Assembly (NCBI GenBank): GCA_046328715.1
Contig: JAXLWB010000061.1
Coordinates: forward strand, 1-60,398
Source of the DNA: JAXLWB01 sp046328715
Lineage (GTDB): Bacteria > Chloroflexota > Anaerolineae > Caldilineales > Caldilineaceae
DNA length: 60,398 nt
Direction: 5' to 3'
Shown here: one piece after another, positions 25,966 to 33,850 of the stretch
Layout of the letters: each line of letters begins with the position of its first letter
Position numbering within the stretch: position 1 is the first letter of the stretch
The notes under the pieces: model-generated
Told to the model about the DNA's origin: nothing
Seen by the model: the letters and a program-made list of their open reading frames with translations, nothing else
The model's database searches: none
Translations under genes and position numbers: made by a program

Positions 25966-26030
25966 CGGCGATTGGGAAAGTCGAAATGACGTCCTGCCTA
26001 AGTCCTATTTTCACTCTCCCAATCTCCTGC
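25966..26030. repeat. GATTGGGA inverted repeat upstream of the PNPOx-like gene
   Basis: GCGATTGGGAAAGT near 25971-25984 pairs with ACTCTCCCAATC near 26015-26027, and the flanks repeat GAGATCGG/ATCTCC. It uses the same GATTGGG word as the trp-operon elements, and it separates the gene from the DinB gene ending at 26037. Confidence 0.6.
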
Positions 26031-26036
26031 TTTCAG

Positions 26037-26609
26037 TTAAGATCGTGCAGCCTTTGCCTGATGCACAACATCATCAATTTGGTCGAGATGGCTGTCATCA
26101 TGATAAAGGCCAAGCGCGAAACGAGCGCGAGCATCGACTGGGCCAGCCAACCAAGGGTATTCGCAAGTAACTTCGTAGTGTGGTGCTTGTGGCCACATTT
26201 CCAGACTGGCCAGTCGCATCCTGCGGCTCTCTTCCAGGCGTTGGCGGCACTGGGCAATGGTGGTGACCGTTTCCCACGGTGTTTCGTAGCGTGAGCGACC
26301 ATGCGGTTCTACACCGCGCGCCATCTCAGCCGCCAGAGCAGCACCTTCCTCGGAACTCGCAGTGACATGGACGATCAGGTGGCCCAATGTCCAGGCCAAG
26401 TTCACGTCGGCATCATTCGCTGCATAGGTATCGTTGGCAGCAGGATCGCTTGGCTGGAAAACGACATCTGCATCTGTACAGCCAGCAATTTTTTTCAATA
26501 TCAGATCGATCATTTCATTGGTCAAATTACGCAAATCAGTGATCGTGAGTCCCTGGGTCAACTCGGCGAGAGTCGTTGTTCTTTCACTTACAGGAGTAAA
26601 ATTCAACAT
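26037..26609 (-). CDS. DinB-family protein
   Basis: 190 residues, predicted four-helix bundle. The histidine positions expected for the DinB metal site are visible (TLGHLIVHVTASSEEGAALAAEM; YHDDSHLDQIDDVVHQ). DinB/YfiT relatives bind a divalent metal, and some act as thiol (bacillithiol/mycothiol) transferases; the substrate here is unknown. ATG 26609 is preceded by AAGGAAGGA at a spacing of about 9. It is 30 bp downstream of a second DinB gene on the same strand. Confidence 0.8.
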   Translation of the reverse strand: MLNFTPVSERTTTLAELTQGLTITDLRNLTNEMIDLILKKIAGCTDADVVFQPSDPAANDTYAANDADVNLAWTLGHLIVHVTASSEEGAALAAEMARGVEPHGRSRYETPWETVTTIAQCRQRLEESRRMRLASLEMWPQAPHYEVTCEYPWLAGPVDARARFALGLYHDDSHLDQIDDVVHQAKAARS

Positions 26610-26639
26610 CAACCAACATCCTTCCTTTATGCTGCTATT

Positions 26640-27167
26640 TTAAGTAGAGCTTTTCAAATAAACGTTACGGATACTTTCCATATGATGGTGTTCGTGACCG
26701 GCACACATATAGACCAGTGAGCGCACACTAATCGGATTGTTGCTGGCGGTGCCGAGTCGCTCTGCATCCTCGCTGCTAAAGTTGCGGAACAGGTAGAGAT
26801 TTGCCTGGCGAATGGCAACAAATTCATCGATCAAATCGGCCAACGTACGCTGGTCGAAATGGCCATTGGCCACATACGGATCTTGGTCAAAGCCAGGCAG
26901 TGGCGTGTGGTCGCCACGGGCAATGCGCAGGGCACGATAAGCAAAAATGCGCTCCGTGTCGCACATATGACCGACCACTTGTTTGATGCTCCATTCGCTT
27001 GGTGCAGGACGGAACTTGCCTTGTTCTTCGCTCAAGCTGCGCAGCAGTGCCAATGTCTGTGCAAACTGGCTCTCCATAAAGGTCAGCACATCGCCAGCGG
27101 GCACACGTCGAATGTACTCGTAATTGAACTCACTATATTCTCCGGGTTGCGGAGCGCTTATGGACAT
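26640..27167 (-). CDS. DinB-family protein (paralogue of 28472-28996)
   Basis: 175 residues. Signature blocks are PAPSEWSIKQVVGHMCDTERIFAYRALRIARGD and VRSLVYMCAGHEHHHMESIRNVYL, which supply the putative metal-binding histidines. The start MSISAPQPGEYSEFNYEYIRRV almost repeats that of the protein encoded at 28996 (MTIQAPQPGEYHPYYFEYIGRV), so the two are recent paralogues. ATG 27167 follows AAGGAAAAATT (spacing about 6). A longer frame starting at 27290 would read the GTAATTTG repeat and is rejected. Confidence 0.88.
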   Translation of the reverse strand: MSISAPQPGEYSEFNYEYIRRVPAGDVLTFMESQFAQTLALLRSLSEEQGKFRPAPSEWSIKQVVGHMCDTERIFAYRALRIARGDHTPLPGFDQDPYVANGHFDQRTLADLIDEFVAIRQANLYLFRNFSSEDAERLGTASNNPISVRSLVYMCAGHEHHHMESIRNVYLKSST

Positions 27168-27233
27168 AATTTTTCCTTCTGAAAAATGAGAGTAGGAGTA
27201 GAGGTTATCATTTCCTGGCCCAATCTCCAATCT

Positions 27234-27268
27234 GTAATTTGAAAATAGCAAATTACGGGTTAACCCGT
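27234..27268. repeat. GTAATTTG/CAAATTAC hairpin and adjoining palindrome
   Basis: GTAATTTG (27234-27241) and CAAATTAC (27249-27256) enclose a 7-nt loop. Directly after it ACGGGTTAACCCGT (27255-27268) is a 14-bp perfect palindrome that touches the PaiB-like gene stop codon. Confidence 0.6.
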
Positions 27269-27897
27269 CACACGCCACCCGCAATTTCAAGATTCTGTTG
27301 CATCAGGCGACCTACTTCCTGTTCAACCCCATCCTCGTGCGTCAGAAGCCAGGCGGCCACGTTGGCTTGGTCGTGAGCAGGGCGGTTTTGGCTGAGTTTG
27401 GCCTTGCCTTCCAGCCGATCTACTACGATCTCAAAGGCAACGATACCGTTAAGCATGCCGTTTTTGAACTTTTCGGAGAGCGTTTGCCACTGGGTGCGAT
27501 AAGTGGCATCGAAGGTGTCAAACATCTGCTCTAACATTGCAATTGTGCTTTCGCCTGCAGGCAGTAGCCGTAGTTCGCCATAGGCGTGGACAGCCACATA
27601 GTTCCAGGTCGGCACCGCCTCGCTGGCTTCATACTGAGCAGGCGCGATGTAGGCATGTGGACCTTGGAAAATCACCAACGCTCCGCCGCCCTGCTCGTGA
27701 GCGCGCCAGTGTGGATTGGCTTTGGCGAAATGACCCTTGAGCCGGATCGTCTCGCCCGCATCCTCAACCACCAACGGTAAATGGCTGGCAAAGGGGCTAC
27801 CATCGATCACGCTGATCAGCGTGGCAAAGCTGTAGTTGCGCATATAAGCAAGCAATGACTTGCGCTCAGCGATCTTGAAAGAATTGGGAATATACAT
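27268..27897 (-). CDS. PaiB-type FMN-binding negative transcriptional regulator family protein
   Basis: 209 residues with the PaiB family pattern: MYIPNSFKIAERKSLLAYMRNYSFATLIS, ASHLPLVV, LKGHFAKANPHWR, ALVIFQGPHAYIAPAQYE, VPTWNYVAVHAYGELRLL, and MLNGIVAFEIVVDRLEGKAKLSQNRP near the C-terminus. The fold is an FMN-binding split barrel; Bacillus PaiB is a putative regulator of sporulation and protease genes, but most homologues have unknown roles. It starts 8 bp after the stop of a DinB gene (27906-28379), indicating an operon. ATG 27897 is preceded by AGGA. Confidence 0.9.
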   Translation of the reverse strand: MYIPNSFKIAERKSLLAYMRNYSFATLISVIDGSPFASHLPLVVEDAGETIRLKGHFAKANPHWRAHEQGGGALVIFQGPHAYIAPAQYEASEAVPTWNYVAVHAYGELRLLPAGESTIAMLEQMFDTFDATYRTQWQTLSEKFKNGMLNGIVAFEIVVDRLEGKAKLSQNRPAHDQANVAAWLLTHEDGVEQEVGRLMQQNLEIAGGV

Positions 27898-27905
27898 AAA
27901 GGTCG

Positions 27906-28379
27906 TTATCCTGTGAACCAGAGATAGTCAATCGCACCGGGCGAGAAGCCTTTTGTCGTGAGATAGGTGGCGATCTCGGCGTAATGTTGCATGCCATGCA
28001 GCACGAGATGTTGCACCAACCGCCACACGATAAACTTGCTGCCACCCAAATCGCGCTCGGATTCGAAATCTTCTTCACTCAGACTGGAGAGGAAGCGTCG
28101 CCACTCCTTCAGTTCAGTTTCCATCCCTATACGAAGCGATTCAATTGTACGAAACTCCTCTTTTTGCAGACCGGGATTGGCATAGTTGGTCTCGAAGCCA
28201 TCGCGCCAACTATTCAACCAGAATATCACATGAAAGAGATTATCATGCAATGAGCCAGGCGTGTAGGGAAGACGTTGCCTGTAGTCAGCTTCATTCAAGT
28301 TTTCGGCACAATCGAGTAGTTTGTTGTAGGTCACGCCAAGATAGGAATATAAGCTTTGATACTGTGTTTGGTACGACAT
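27906..28379 (-). CDS. DinB-family protein
   Basis: 157 residues. DNLFHVIFWLNSWRDGFE and LVQHLVLHGMQHYAEIATYLTTKG provide the conserved histidines of the DinB helix bundle. The sequence is distant from the other three DinB proteins here. ATG 28379 has GAGGAA at a spacing of about 4. It is the first gene of a two-gene unit with the PaiB-like protein. Confidence 0.82.
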   Translation of the reverse strand: MSYQTQYQSLYSYLGVTYNKLLDCAENLNEADYRQRLPYTPGSLHDNLFHVIFWLNSWRDGFETNYANPGLQKEEFRTIESLRIGMETELKEWRRFLSSLSEEDFESERDLGGSKFIVWRLVQHLVLHGMQHYAEIATYLTTKGFSPGAIDYLWFTG

Positions 28380-28412
28380 GGATTCCTCTGTGTGAAGTTT
28401 GGGTTAAACGAA

Positions 28413-28485
28413 TGATGACAGGATGAAGGGGTGACAAGAAAACAGGAAGCGAGAACGGCTCGCCCTTCTGATCATCCCTTCATGC
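28413..28485. repeat. GATGACAGG/GATGAAGGG inverted repeat
   Basis: The left arm (GATGACAGGATGAAGGG, about 28414-28431) pairs with CCCTTCTGATCATCCCTTCAT (28463-28483). The stop codon (28472-28474) of the downstream-ending DinB gene lies inside the right arm. The word family is the same as at 21835-21915. Confidence 0.7.
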
Positions 28486-28996
28486 TCAAGTAAACGGTGC
28501 GGATACTCTCTGTGTGATGGTGCTCATGCCCAGCGATGACGTAGATCAGGGCGCGCACGCTCATTGGGTTGCCGCTAGCAACGCCGATCCGCTCCGTGTC
28601 GGCGGCAGTGAAATTGCGAACGAGGAACAGCGTTGCATTGCGGATCGCATCATATTCATCGAGCAGGTCGGTAAGCGGACGTTCGTCGAAGTGGCCGTTT
28701 TCCACGTAGGGATTCTGATAGTAGCCAGGTATCTCAGTCTCATCACTGCGACCAAAACGAAGCGCACGATAGGAGAAGATGCGTTCGGTGTCGCTCAGAT
28801 GGCCGATGATCTGCTTGATGCTCCACTCTTCCGGCGCAGGGTGGGCACTGGCCTGTTCTGCGCTCAGCCCACGCAGAAGCGTATTCGTTTCGGCATGTTG
28901 CCGTTGCATAAATTCCAGTACATCGCCCTGTACACGACCGATATACTCGAAATAATAGGGATGATATTCGCCTGGTTGTGGCGCTTGAATCGTCAT
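28472..28996 (-). CDS. DinB-family protein (paralogue of 26640-27167)
   Basis: 174 residues. EEWSIKQIIGHLSDTERIFSYRALRFGRSDETEIPGYYQNPYVENGHFDERPL and VIAGHEHHHTESIRTVYL closely match the protein at 26640-27167, including its PQPGEY start, so this is a gene duplication separated by two unrelated genes. GHEHHH carries probable metal ligands. ATG 28996 follows AGGAG at a spacing of about 10. The last two codons and stop are in a repeat arm. Confidence 0.88.
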   Translation of the reverse strand: MTIQAPQPGEYHPYYFEYIGRVQGDVLEFMQRQHAETNTLLRGLSAEQASAHPAPEEWSIKQIIGHLSDTERIFSYRALRFGRSDETEIPGYYQNPYVENGHFDERPLTDLLDEYDAIRNATLFLVRNFTAADTERIGVASGNPMSVRALIYVIAGHEHHHTESIRTVYLSMKG

Positions 28997-29038
28997 AGTT
29001 CGGTTGCTCCTGGTGTTGTTAATTCAGATCGTCCATTG

Positions 29039-30049
29039 CTACTCAAGACAGTAATCAAGCCAGTCGACATCAACTACATTTTGGCTGTTGCGCTCGTAGA
29101 CCACGAAGTCAAGAATTTGCAGATCGACTCGTTGATACTTCCCATCAACCAGCTTGAAAGTTTGGCGTGTCATCCACTCCTGATGCTCGTATTTTTGGTG
29201 AAATTCTTGACTAAACGCACAGGGATCGGTACCAAATCCGTAGGTGAGGTTGGCAATCATGGTTGCATAGCCATTTGTAAAGGATAGCTTCACTGTGCTA
29301 TCCGGGTAGGGCTCAAAGGGATGATTTACAACAACACTCCATTTTTTACCTACCTTCCCAATCTGTAATAGTACGTAGGGGCCAGGCGTATCGCTTCCGG
29401 GATTGGCTCTCTTATCCAATGCCAATAACCAACGCCCATCGATAAACCAGGTATTGCGCAAGAAGCCAGCCTCCTGCAGATCCCAAACCGTTCCAGCGCG
29501 GTCAATCACATAAAAGAGATCTTGAGGTGGATAGTGACTACCAATCGAGCAGCCACGATTCGCTTTGACAGCAGCTAACACTGCATCTTGTCCACCTGCA
29601 ATCAAATCAACCGGGAAGGGCACAACTTCCCACAGCATCTCTTCCAGTTCATCCAAACTGAATAATTTGGCAGAAGGATGGTTCACAAGGGTGGCAATTA
29701 CCTTGGTGATGCCGGTGTAATAGCTGTCAAAATAGGCTTCGGGCAGAAAACAGTACGACTCTGAGTTTCGTAAACGATATGTTTCGGGAAGTTTTCCCAG
29801 GTGTAGATTATGCTCATTTTTGATCTGTTGTATAAGTTGATTGCGTACGCCATTCAATGATGTGCCGATTTTGCTCGGGGCTATCTTGAGCGAGGGTTGT
29901 TCGGTTGGCAAGGCTGTTGGCGTTGCTGTTTGGATGAGCGCTGTAGCCTGAGCACTTCCCAGGCCAATCTGCAACAGAATCATCAGCCAACACAAAACCG
30001 TACCCCATGAAATCAATTGTTTGTACAAACCCTCACCACAAAGTTTCAT
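29039..30049 (-). CDS. Secreted or anchored protein of unknown function
   Basis: 336 residues. A hydrophobic N-terminal segment (WGTVLCWLMILLQIGLGSAQA) acts as a signal peptide or anchor, and a short TPTALPTEQP linker follows. The mature part contains four cysteines (ESYCFLPEA, RGCSIGSH, DPCAFSQE, DYCLE) that could form disulfides, and beta-rich stretches (GTVWDLQEAGFLRNTWFIDGRWLLAL; PYVLLQIGKVGKKWSVVV). I do not recognise the family. The gene is 42 bp upstream of the DinB gene at 28996 and is read in the same direction. Confidence 0.7.
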   Translation of the reverse strand: MKLCGEGLYKQLISWGTVLCWLMILLQIGLGSAQATALIQTATPTALPTEQPSLKIAPSKIGTSLNGVRNQLIQQIKNEHNLHLGKLPETYRLRNSESYCFLPEAYFDSYYTGITKVIATLVNHPSAKLFSLDELEEMLWEVVPFPVDLIAGGQDAVLAAVKANRGCSIGSHYPPQDLFYVIDRAGTVWDLQEAGFLRNTWFIDGRWLLALDKRANPGSDTPGPYVLLQIGKVGKKWSVVVNHPFEPYPDSTVKLSFTNGYATMIANLTYGFGTDPCAFSQEFHQKYEHQEWMTRQTFKLVDGKYQRVDLQILDFVVYERNSQNVVDVDWLDYCLE

Positions 30050-30345
30050 CAGTTGTTACCTACTATCTTGTGTATAAGCGAAATTTGGGCAATCCTGAGC
30101 TGGGCAAACCTATTTTACAGAGAAGCGGTCTTCTGCCAAGGGCCATTTTTCGCAGATCGATAGCACCAATGTTTTCAGGGGTGAAGGGATGACAAGATGA
30201 GCGCTTGATTATCTTGTCACGATGGCTAGTGGACTGACATTGTAGGGGCATGGGGTGCGGCGGGAGCGATTGCGGCTCGTGCTTAGGCTTAAATCCACCA
30301 CACCCCGTGCCCGTCTGGCTGTCTAGAAATTATGGAGTCGAACCA
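30050..30345. other. Intergenic region with one GATGACAAG hairpin
   Basis: These 296 bp between two minus-strand genes hold the hairpin at 30190-30219 and an irregular GC-rich stretch (30240-30310). I see no ORF with gene-like properties and no clear promoter. Confidence 0.4.
30190..30219. repeat. TGACAAGAT/ATCTTGTCA hairpin
   Basis: A 9-bp perfect stem with a 12-nt loop, from the same word family as the element at 21835-21915. A GTGAAGGGA word lies just before the left arm. Confidence 0.65.
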
Positions 30346-31305
30346 CTAGTTCGGAGAGGCGGGAGCGGGCGTTTTCGCGAAGGACCTGCGCAGAGTTTGC
30401 AAGTTGAGGTTGACAATACCAATACTACCGATAATCAACAGTGCACCGACGATCAAGCGCCAATCTACAACTTCATCCAGGAAAATTGCGCCAAGCACAA
30501 GGCCAATGGCAGGCAGAATATAGGTAATCATCGAGGTGCGCGATGCGCCCAAGGCTGCAATCAACGAGTAGAAGATTAGATAGGCGACAAAGGTGTTGAG
30601 CAAGCCCAAGGTGACTACCGAGCCGAGGACACGCGGTGAGAGGGTACCCAATGCAACCGGCACAGAGCCACCCCAAAGCGGGGCGAGGTAGGTGATCGCG
30701 CCTGTAATCACCGACGCGACAAGCATCGCTCCTGCCGAGACGATGATCGGTTCTAATCGGTTTTGCATGGCCTTACGACTGTAAGCACCGCCTATCGCGT
30801 AACAGAGCGAGGAGACCATGATCGCCGCCTGACCCAGCAGGTGCAATGTTGATTCGCTGCTGGTTACTTCCTGGCTACCACTGCGGCTGGCAAGGATCAA
30901 CACACCGAAAAAACCAACCACCAAGCCGATGACCTTGCGCACAGAAATCCGTTCATCCGTAAAGGCAAAGTGGGCGATTACCAACGAAAAGAGCGGCGTT
31001 GTCCCTTGCAACACACTGGCCAAACCACTTTCAATGTGAGTCTCGCCCCAGGTGATCAGCGCAAAAGGAAACACCGTATTGACGATGCCGAGAAAGAGCA
31101 AATCAGTAACGCTGCGACGGTCGGCTGGCAGCCGCTTGCCGCGCAAGATAGCGACCACGATCAGTCCAATTGCAGCAATCCCTGTGCGGATAAAGACCAA
31201 TTGAAAGGGTGGCAATTGTTCCACACCGATTCGAATGAAAAAATAGGAGGAGCCCCAAATCAGGGCTAAAATCCCAAAACCAATCCAGGCTTGTTTTGTC
31301 GACAT
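30346..31305 (-). CDS. EamA/DMT-family transporter next to a MocR regulator
   Basis: 319 residues, ten hydrophobic segments in two EamA repeats (IWGSSYFFIRIGVEQLPPFQLVFIRTGIA is typical of the RhaT/YdcZ-like DMT group; second repeat LLNTFVAYLIFYSLIAALGASRTSMITYILPAIGLVLGAIFLDE). It is likely an exporter of amino acids or related metabolites. The start at 31305 (MSTKQAWIGFG) is chosen because the longer frame is cysteine-rich and unlike the family. It is divergent from the MocR gene, with a good promoter (31436-31464) overlapped by TACTATA repeats. MocR-adjacent transporters are often the regulator's target. Confidence 0.88.
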   Translation of the reverse strand: MSTKQAWIGFGILALIWGSSYFFIRIGVEQLPPFQLVFIRTGIAAIGLIVVAILRGKRLPADRRSVTDLLFLGIVNTVFPFALITWGETHIESGLASVLQGTTPLFSLVIAHFAFTDERISVRKVIGLVVGFFGVLILASRSGSQEVTSSESTLHLLGQAAIMVSSLCYAIGGAYSRKAMQNRLEPIIVSAGAMLVASVITGAITYLAPLWGGSVPVALGTLSPRVLGSVVTLGLLNTFVAYLIFYSLIAALGASRTSMITYILPAIGLVLGAIFLDEVVDWRLIVGALLIIGSIGIVNLNLQTLRRSFAKTPAPASPN

Positions 31306-31434
31306 ACAATCACTTTCTATGTTAGGAGAGCAAGAAATACAGGCATACGCACATCGCTTCTTCGGCAGACAACCCAAGTTCACAGTGAGATGTGACGCCT
31401 ATCTGCAAGGCTACGGCAAGTGGCGTAACTGGGC

Positions 31435-31460
31435 TACTATACTCAAAGAATGGTACTATA
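31435..31460. promoter_or_regulatory. Candidate MocR operator: two TACTATA direct repeats
   Basis: TACTATA occurs at 31435-31441 and 31454-31460, 19 bp apart start to start (about two helical turns). MocR/PdxR-type regulators bind direct repeats in the divergent promoter region of their targets. The first repeat covers the EamA -10 box and the second sits at the edge of its -35. The outer GCAAGTGG (31417-31424) and GCAAGTGC (31461-31468) also repeat. Confidence 0.45.
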
Positions 31461-31464
31461 GCAA
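31436..31464 (-). promoter_or_regulatory. Promoter of the EamA gene
   Basis: On the minus strand TTGCTA (31464-31459), a 17-bp spacer and TATAGT (31441-31436) form a good sigma-70-type promoter, giving a leader of about 125 nt. Confidence 0.6.
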
Positions 31465-31495
31465 GTGCCATTTTCAATAGGTTAGTAGAGCCAAT

Positions 31496-31501
31496 TATAA
31501 T
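31496..31501 (+). promoter_or_regulatory. Candidate -10 box of the MocR gene
   Basis: A perfect TATAAT lies 90 bp before the MocR ATG; the best -35 is a weak TTTCAA 18 bp upstream (31472-31477). Confidence 0.4.
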
Positions 31502-31590
31502 AGTAAACAATAGGGCAGTGGGAAAGTAGGATTGCATGGTTTGAGGCAAACTGTTTACTCGCCACTTGTCGCCCGCCACCCTAACATACC

Positions 31591-33087
31591 ATGTCTAAAC
31601 GCACATCAACTTTTGATATTGCCACCATTGTGCTCTCAAACAACGGAGCGCTTCCTCTTCACCGCCAGTTATACGAATCGCTGCGTGGGGCCGTATTGAA
31701 GGGGCAACTGACACCCAATACCCGACTGCCCTCCACGCGCGATCTTTGCACCACGCTTAGCATCTCACGCAACACCGTGGTCACAGCTTTCGAGCAGTTG
31801 ATTGCCGAAGGCTATCTGGAAAGTCGAGTAGGGGATGGCACCTATGTCACGCAAGCCTTGCCCGATGCACAATTGACTGTGAAGGGACAGCAGAAAAAAT
31901 CGGCAAAGACGACCGCAAGTGGACAGCCAATTTTTTCGCAGCGCTTTCATGCCATTGCCCAGAGTCCCACTGGATTTATCGACGACAATGGGGAAGTCCG
32001 CCCCTTTCGCGCCGGCTCGCCCGGTCTGGACGAATTCCCGGTTCGGCCTTGGGCGCGGCTGATTGCGCGCCATTGGCGCAACGCCTCCAGCAATCTGTTA
32101 GGCTATGGCTCGCAGATTGGCTACCGTCCACTGCGGCAGGCGATCGCCGACTATTTAGGAGCGGCCCGTGGGGCGCGCTGCTCACCCGAACAGGTGATTA
32201 TCACTAGCGGTTCGCAGGATGCGCTGAATTTGGCAACGCTTTTACTACTCAACCAAGGCGATGCGGTGTGGATGGAAGAGCCAGGCTATCGTGGGGCACG
32301 GGCAGCCTTGCTCACAGCCGGGGCGGCGGTGACACCAGTGCCGGTCGATCAGGAAGGGCTGAATATCGAAGCCGGCATTCGCCTCCAGCCCGATGCCCGT
32401 ATGGTTTATGTCACCCCATCCCATCAGTACCCGATGGGTGTCACGATGAGCCTCGCGCGACGACTTGCATTGATTGACTGGGCGCGGCGTGCCGAAGCCT
32501 GGATCATCGAGGATGATTATGACAGTGAGTATCGCTACCGAGGGCGTCCGCTCTCTTCGCTTCAAGGGTTGGACGATGCAGGGCGTGTTCTCTACATCGG
32601 TACCTTTAGCAAAGTGCTTTTCCCTGCGCTACGCCTTGGCTATTTGGTGGTGCCTACTGCCCTTGTTGATGGTTTCACCAACGTATTGCGCACGATGCAA
32701 CATCATCTCCCCGGCGTGGAGCAGGCAGTGCTGACTGATTTTATTGTGGAAGGACATTTTGCGCGTCACATTCGGCAGATGCGTATGCTCTACGCCGAAC
32801 GCCAGCAAATTCTCGTCGAGGCGCTGCGCGCCGACCTCGGCGATGCGCTCACGATTGGACTGGCCGAGGCAGGATTACATGTCACTGGTTTGCTGCAATG
32901 TGGAGTAGACGATCACAAAGTGTCGGCAGCAGCCTTTCGCCAGGGGATCGAAGTGCCTGCGCTTTCCACCTATGCCTTGAATCCACTACAAAGAGGTGGA
33001 TTGGTGCTCGGCTACGCAGGTCTTTCGACCGAAAAGATCCGCCTGGGCGTGCAAGGATTGCGGCGCGCCATTGACTCAGTCAAGTGA
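31591..33087 (+). CDS. MocR/PdxR-type GntR regulator with aminotransferase domain
   Basis: 498 residues. The winged-helix GntR domain occupies about 20-88 (LPLHRQLYESLRGAVLKGQLTPNTRLPSTRDLCTTLSISRNTVVTAFEQLIAEGYLESRVGDGTYV). A class-I aminotransferase-like domain follows (ITSGSQDALNLATLLLL, VTPSHQYPMGVTMSLARR, EDDYDSEYRY), with the PLP lysine at 341 in GTFSKVLFPALRLGY. Such proteins use PLP or PLP-amino-acid adducts as effectors and commonly control PLP synthesis, GABA/taurine use or amino-acid export. Placement beside EamA, LysE and AzlCD genes suggests control of amino-acid efflux; this is inference. No pdxST is in the window. The start ATG 31591 lacks an SD and follows TAACAT closely. Confidence 0.93.
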   Translation: MSKRTSTFDIATIVLSNNGALPLHRQLYESLRGAVLKGQLTPNTRLPSTRDLCTTLSISRNTVVTAFEQLIAEGYLESRVGDGTYVTQALPDAQLTVKGQQKKSAKTTASGQPIFSQRFHAIAQSPTGFIDDNGEVRPFRAGSPGLDEFPVRPWARLIARHWRNASSNLLGYGSQIGYRPLRQAIADYLGAARGARCSPEQVIITSGSQDALNLATLLLLNQGDAVWMEEPGYRGARAALLTAGAAVTPVPVDQEGLNIEAGIRLQPDARMVYVTPSHQYPMGVTMSLARRLALIDWARRAEAWIIEDDYDSEYRYRGRPLSSLQGLDDAGRVLYIGTFSKVLFPALRLGYLVVPTALVDGFTNVLRTMQHHLPGVEQAVLTDFIVEGHFARHIRQMRMLYAERQQILVEALRADLGDALTIGLAEAGLHVTGLLQCGVDDHKVSAAAFRQGIEVPALSTYALNPLQRGGLVLGYAGLSTEKIRLGVQGLRRAIDSVK

Positions 33088-33165
33088 TGACGATTGTCGC
33101 TTGCAAAGCGTGAAAAAGGTGTGATGATAAAAGACGCGCAAAAATCATGCTCTTGGAAGTAAGCA

Positions 33166-33196
33166 ATTGGTAATCATGCAATTACCAGTTACCAAT
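33166..33196. repeat. ATTGGTAAT / ATTACCAGTTACCAAT inverted repeat
   Basis: ATTGGTAAT (33166-33174) faces two degenerate copies of its complement (ATTACCAG, TTACCAAT; 33181-33196). It is located between the convergent MocR and LysE genes and lacks T-tracts. Confidence 0.65.
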
Positions 33197-33217
33197 CACA
33201 CAGCCATCTTGGTAACA

Positions 33218-33844
33218 TCAACTTACCATTGCCGTGACGAGCGAACCCAAAATCACCAGCGCAAAACCGAGGATAATCACCCCAGAAAGACGGTTGACCC
33301 AGATCAGGGCAGTGGGTGAAAAGTGTTGACGCAGCGCGCCGACGACGCCCGATAAGGTAAACCACCAGAGGGCCGATCCGATGAAAACGCCTGCGACCAG
33401 CAACGTAGCCTGACTCCAACTGCTGGTGGTTGGCGCAATACCAAGGAACATCGCACCAAAGGCAAGAATCGTCAGCGGGTTGGTGATAGTAAGTAAGAGG
33501 GTGGAGCTGTAAGCAGCCAATAGGCTTCGTCCACTTTGAGCGTTGGCCGCTTGGGTAGCTGGTCGAGATAAAAGGGTGCGTATGCCCAGATAGGCGAGAA
33601 AGAGCCCACCGAAGAGACGTAGCCAGGTCTGTTGGGCAACCAACAGATCAGTTACCAACGTCAGCCCAAAGGCGGCAACTGCACCATAGAAGCCATCGGC
33701 GGTTGCTGCGCCCATGCCGGATAAGAAGCCGCTCAGCCGCCCCTCATGTAAGGTGCGACGAATACAGAGAACACCGATCGGCCCAACAGGGGCCGCAATC
33801 GAAAAACCAAGAATGAGTCCACGCAAAAATAATATTGTGTCCAT
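33218..33844 (-). CDS. LysE/RhtB-family amino-acid exporter
   Basis: 208 residues, about six hydrophobic helices. ILFLRGLILGFSIAAPVGPIGVLCIRRTLHEGRLSGFLSGMGAATADGFYGAVA is the classic LysE/RhtB N-terminus, and TNPLTILAFGAMFLG is the conserved mid-protein motif. It exports amino acids such as lysine, threonine or homoserine lactones; the substrate is not resolvable. The ATG at 33844 lies 6 bp from the azlC ATG on the opposite strand, leaving no space for a divergent promoter between the starts. A TTG at 33892 inside azlC is the alternative. Confidence 0.9.
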   Translation of the reverse strand: MDTILFLRGLILGFSIAAPVGPIGVLCIRRTLHEGRLSGFLSGMGAATADGFYGAVAAFGLTLVTDLLVAQQTWLRLFGGLFLAYLGIRTLLSRPATQAANAQSGRSLLAAYSSTLLLTITNPLTILAFGAMFLGIAPTTSSWSQATLLVAGVFIGSALWWFTLSGVVGALRQHFSPTALIWVNRLSGVIILGFALVILGSLVTAMVS

Positions 33845-33850
33845 AGGGTT

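Noticed and set aside
29807..30049. Lipoprotein signal for the unknown secreted protein
   Set aside because: The hydrophobic segment is not followed by a lipobox cysteine; it fits a type-I signal peptide or anchor.
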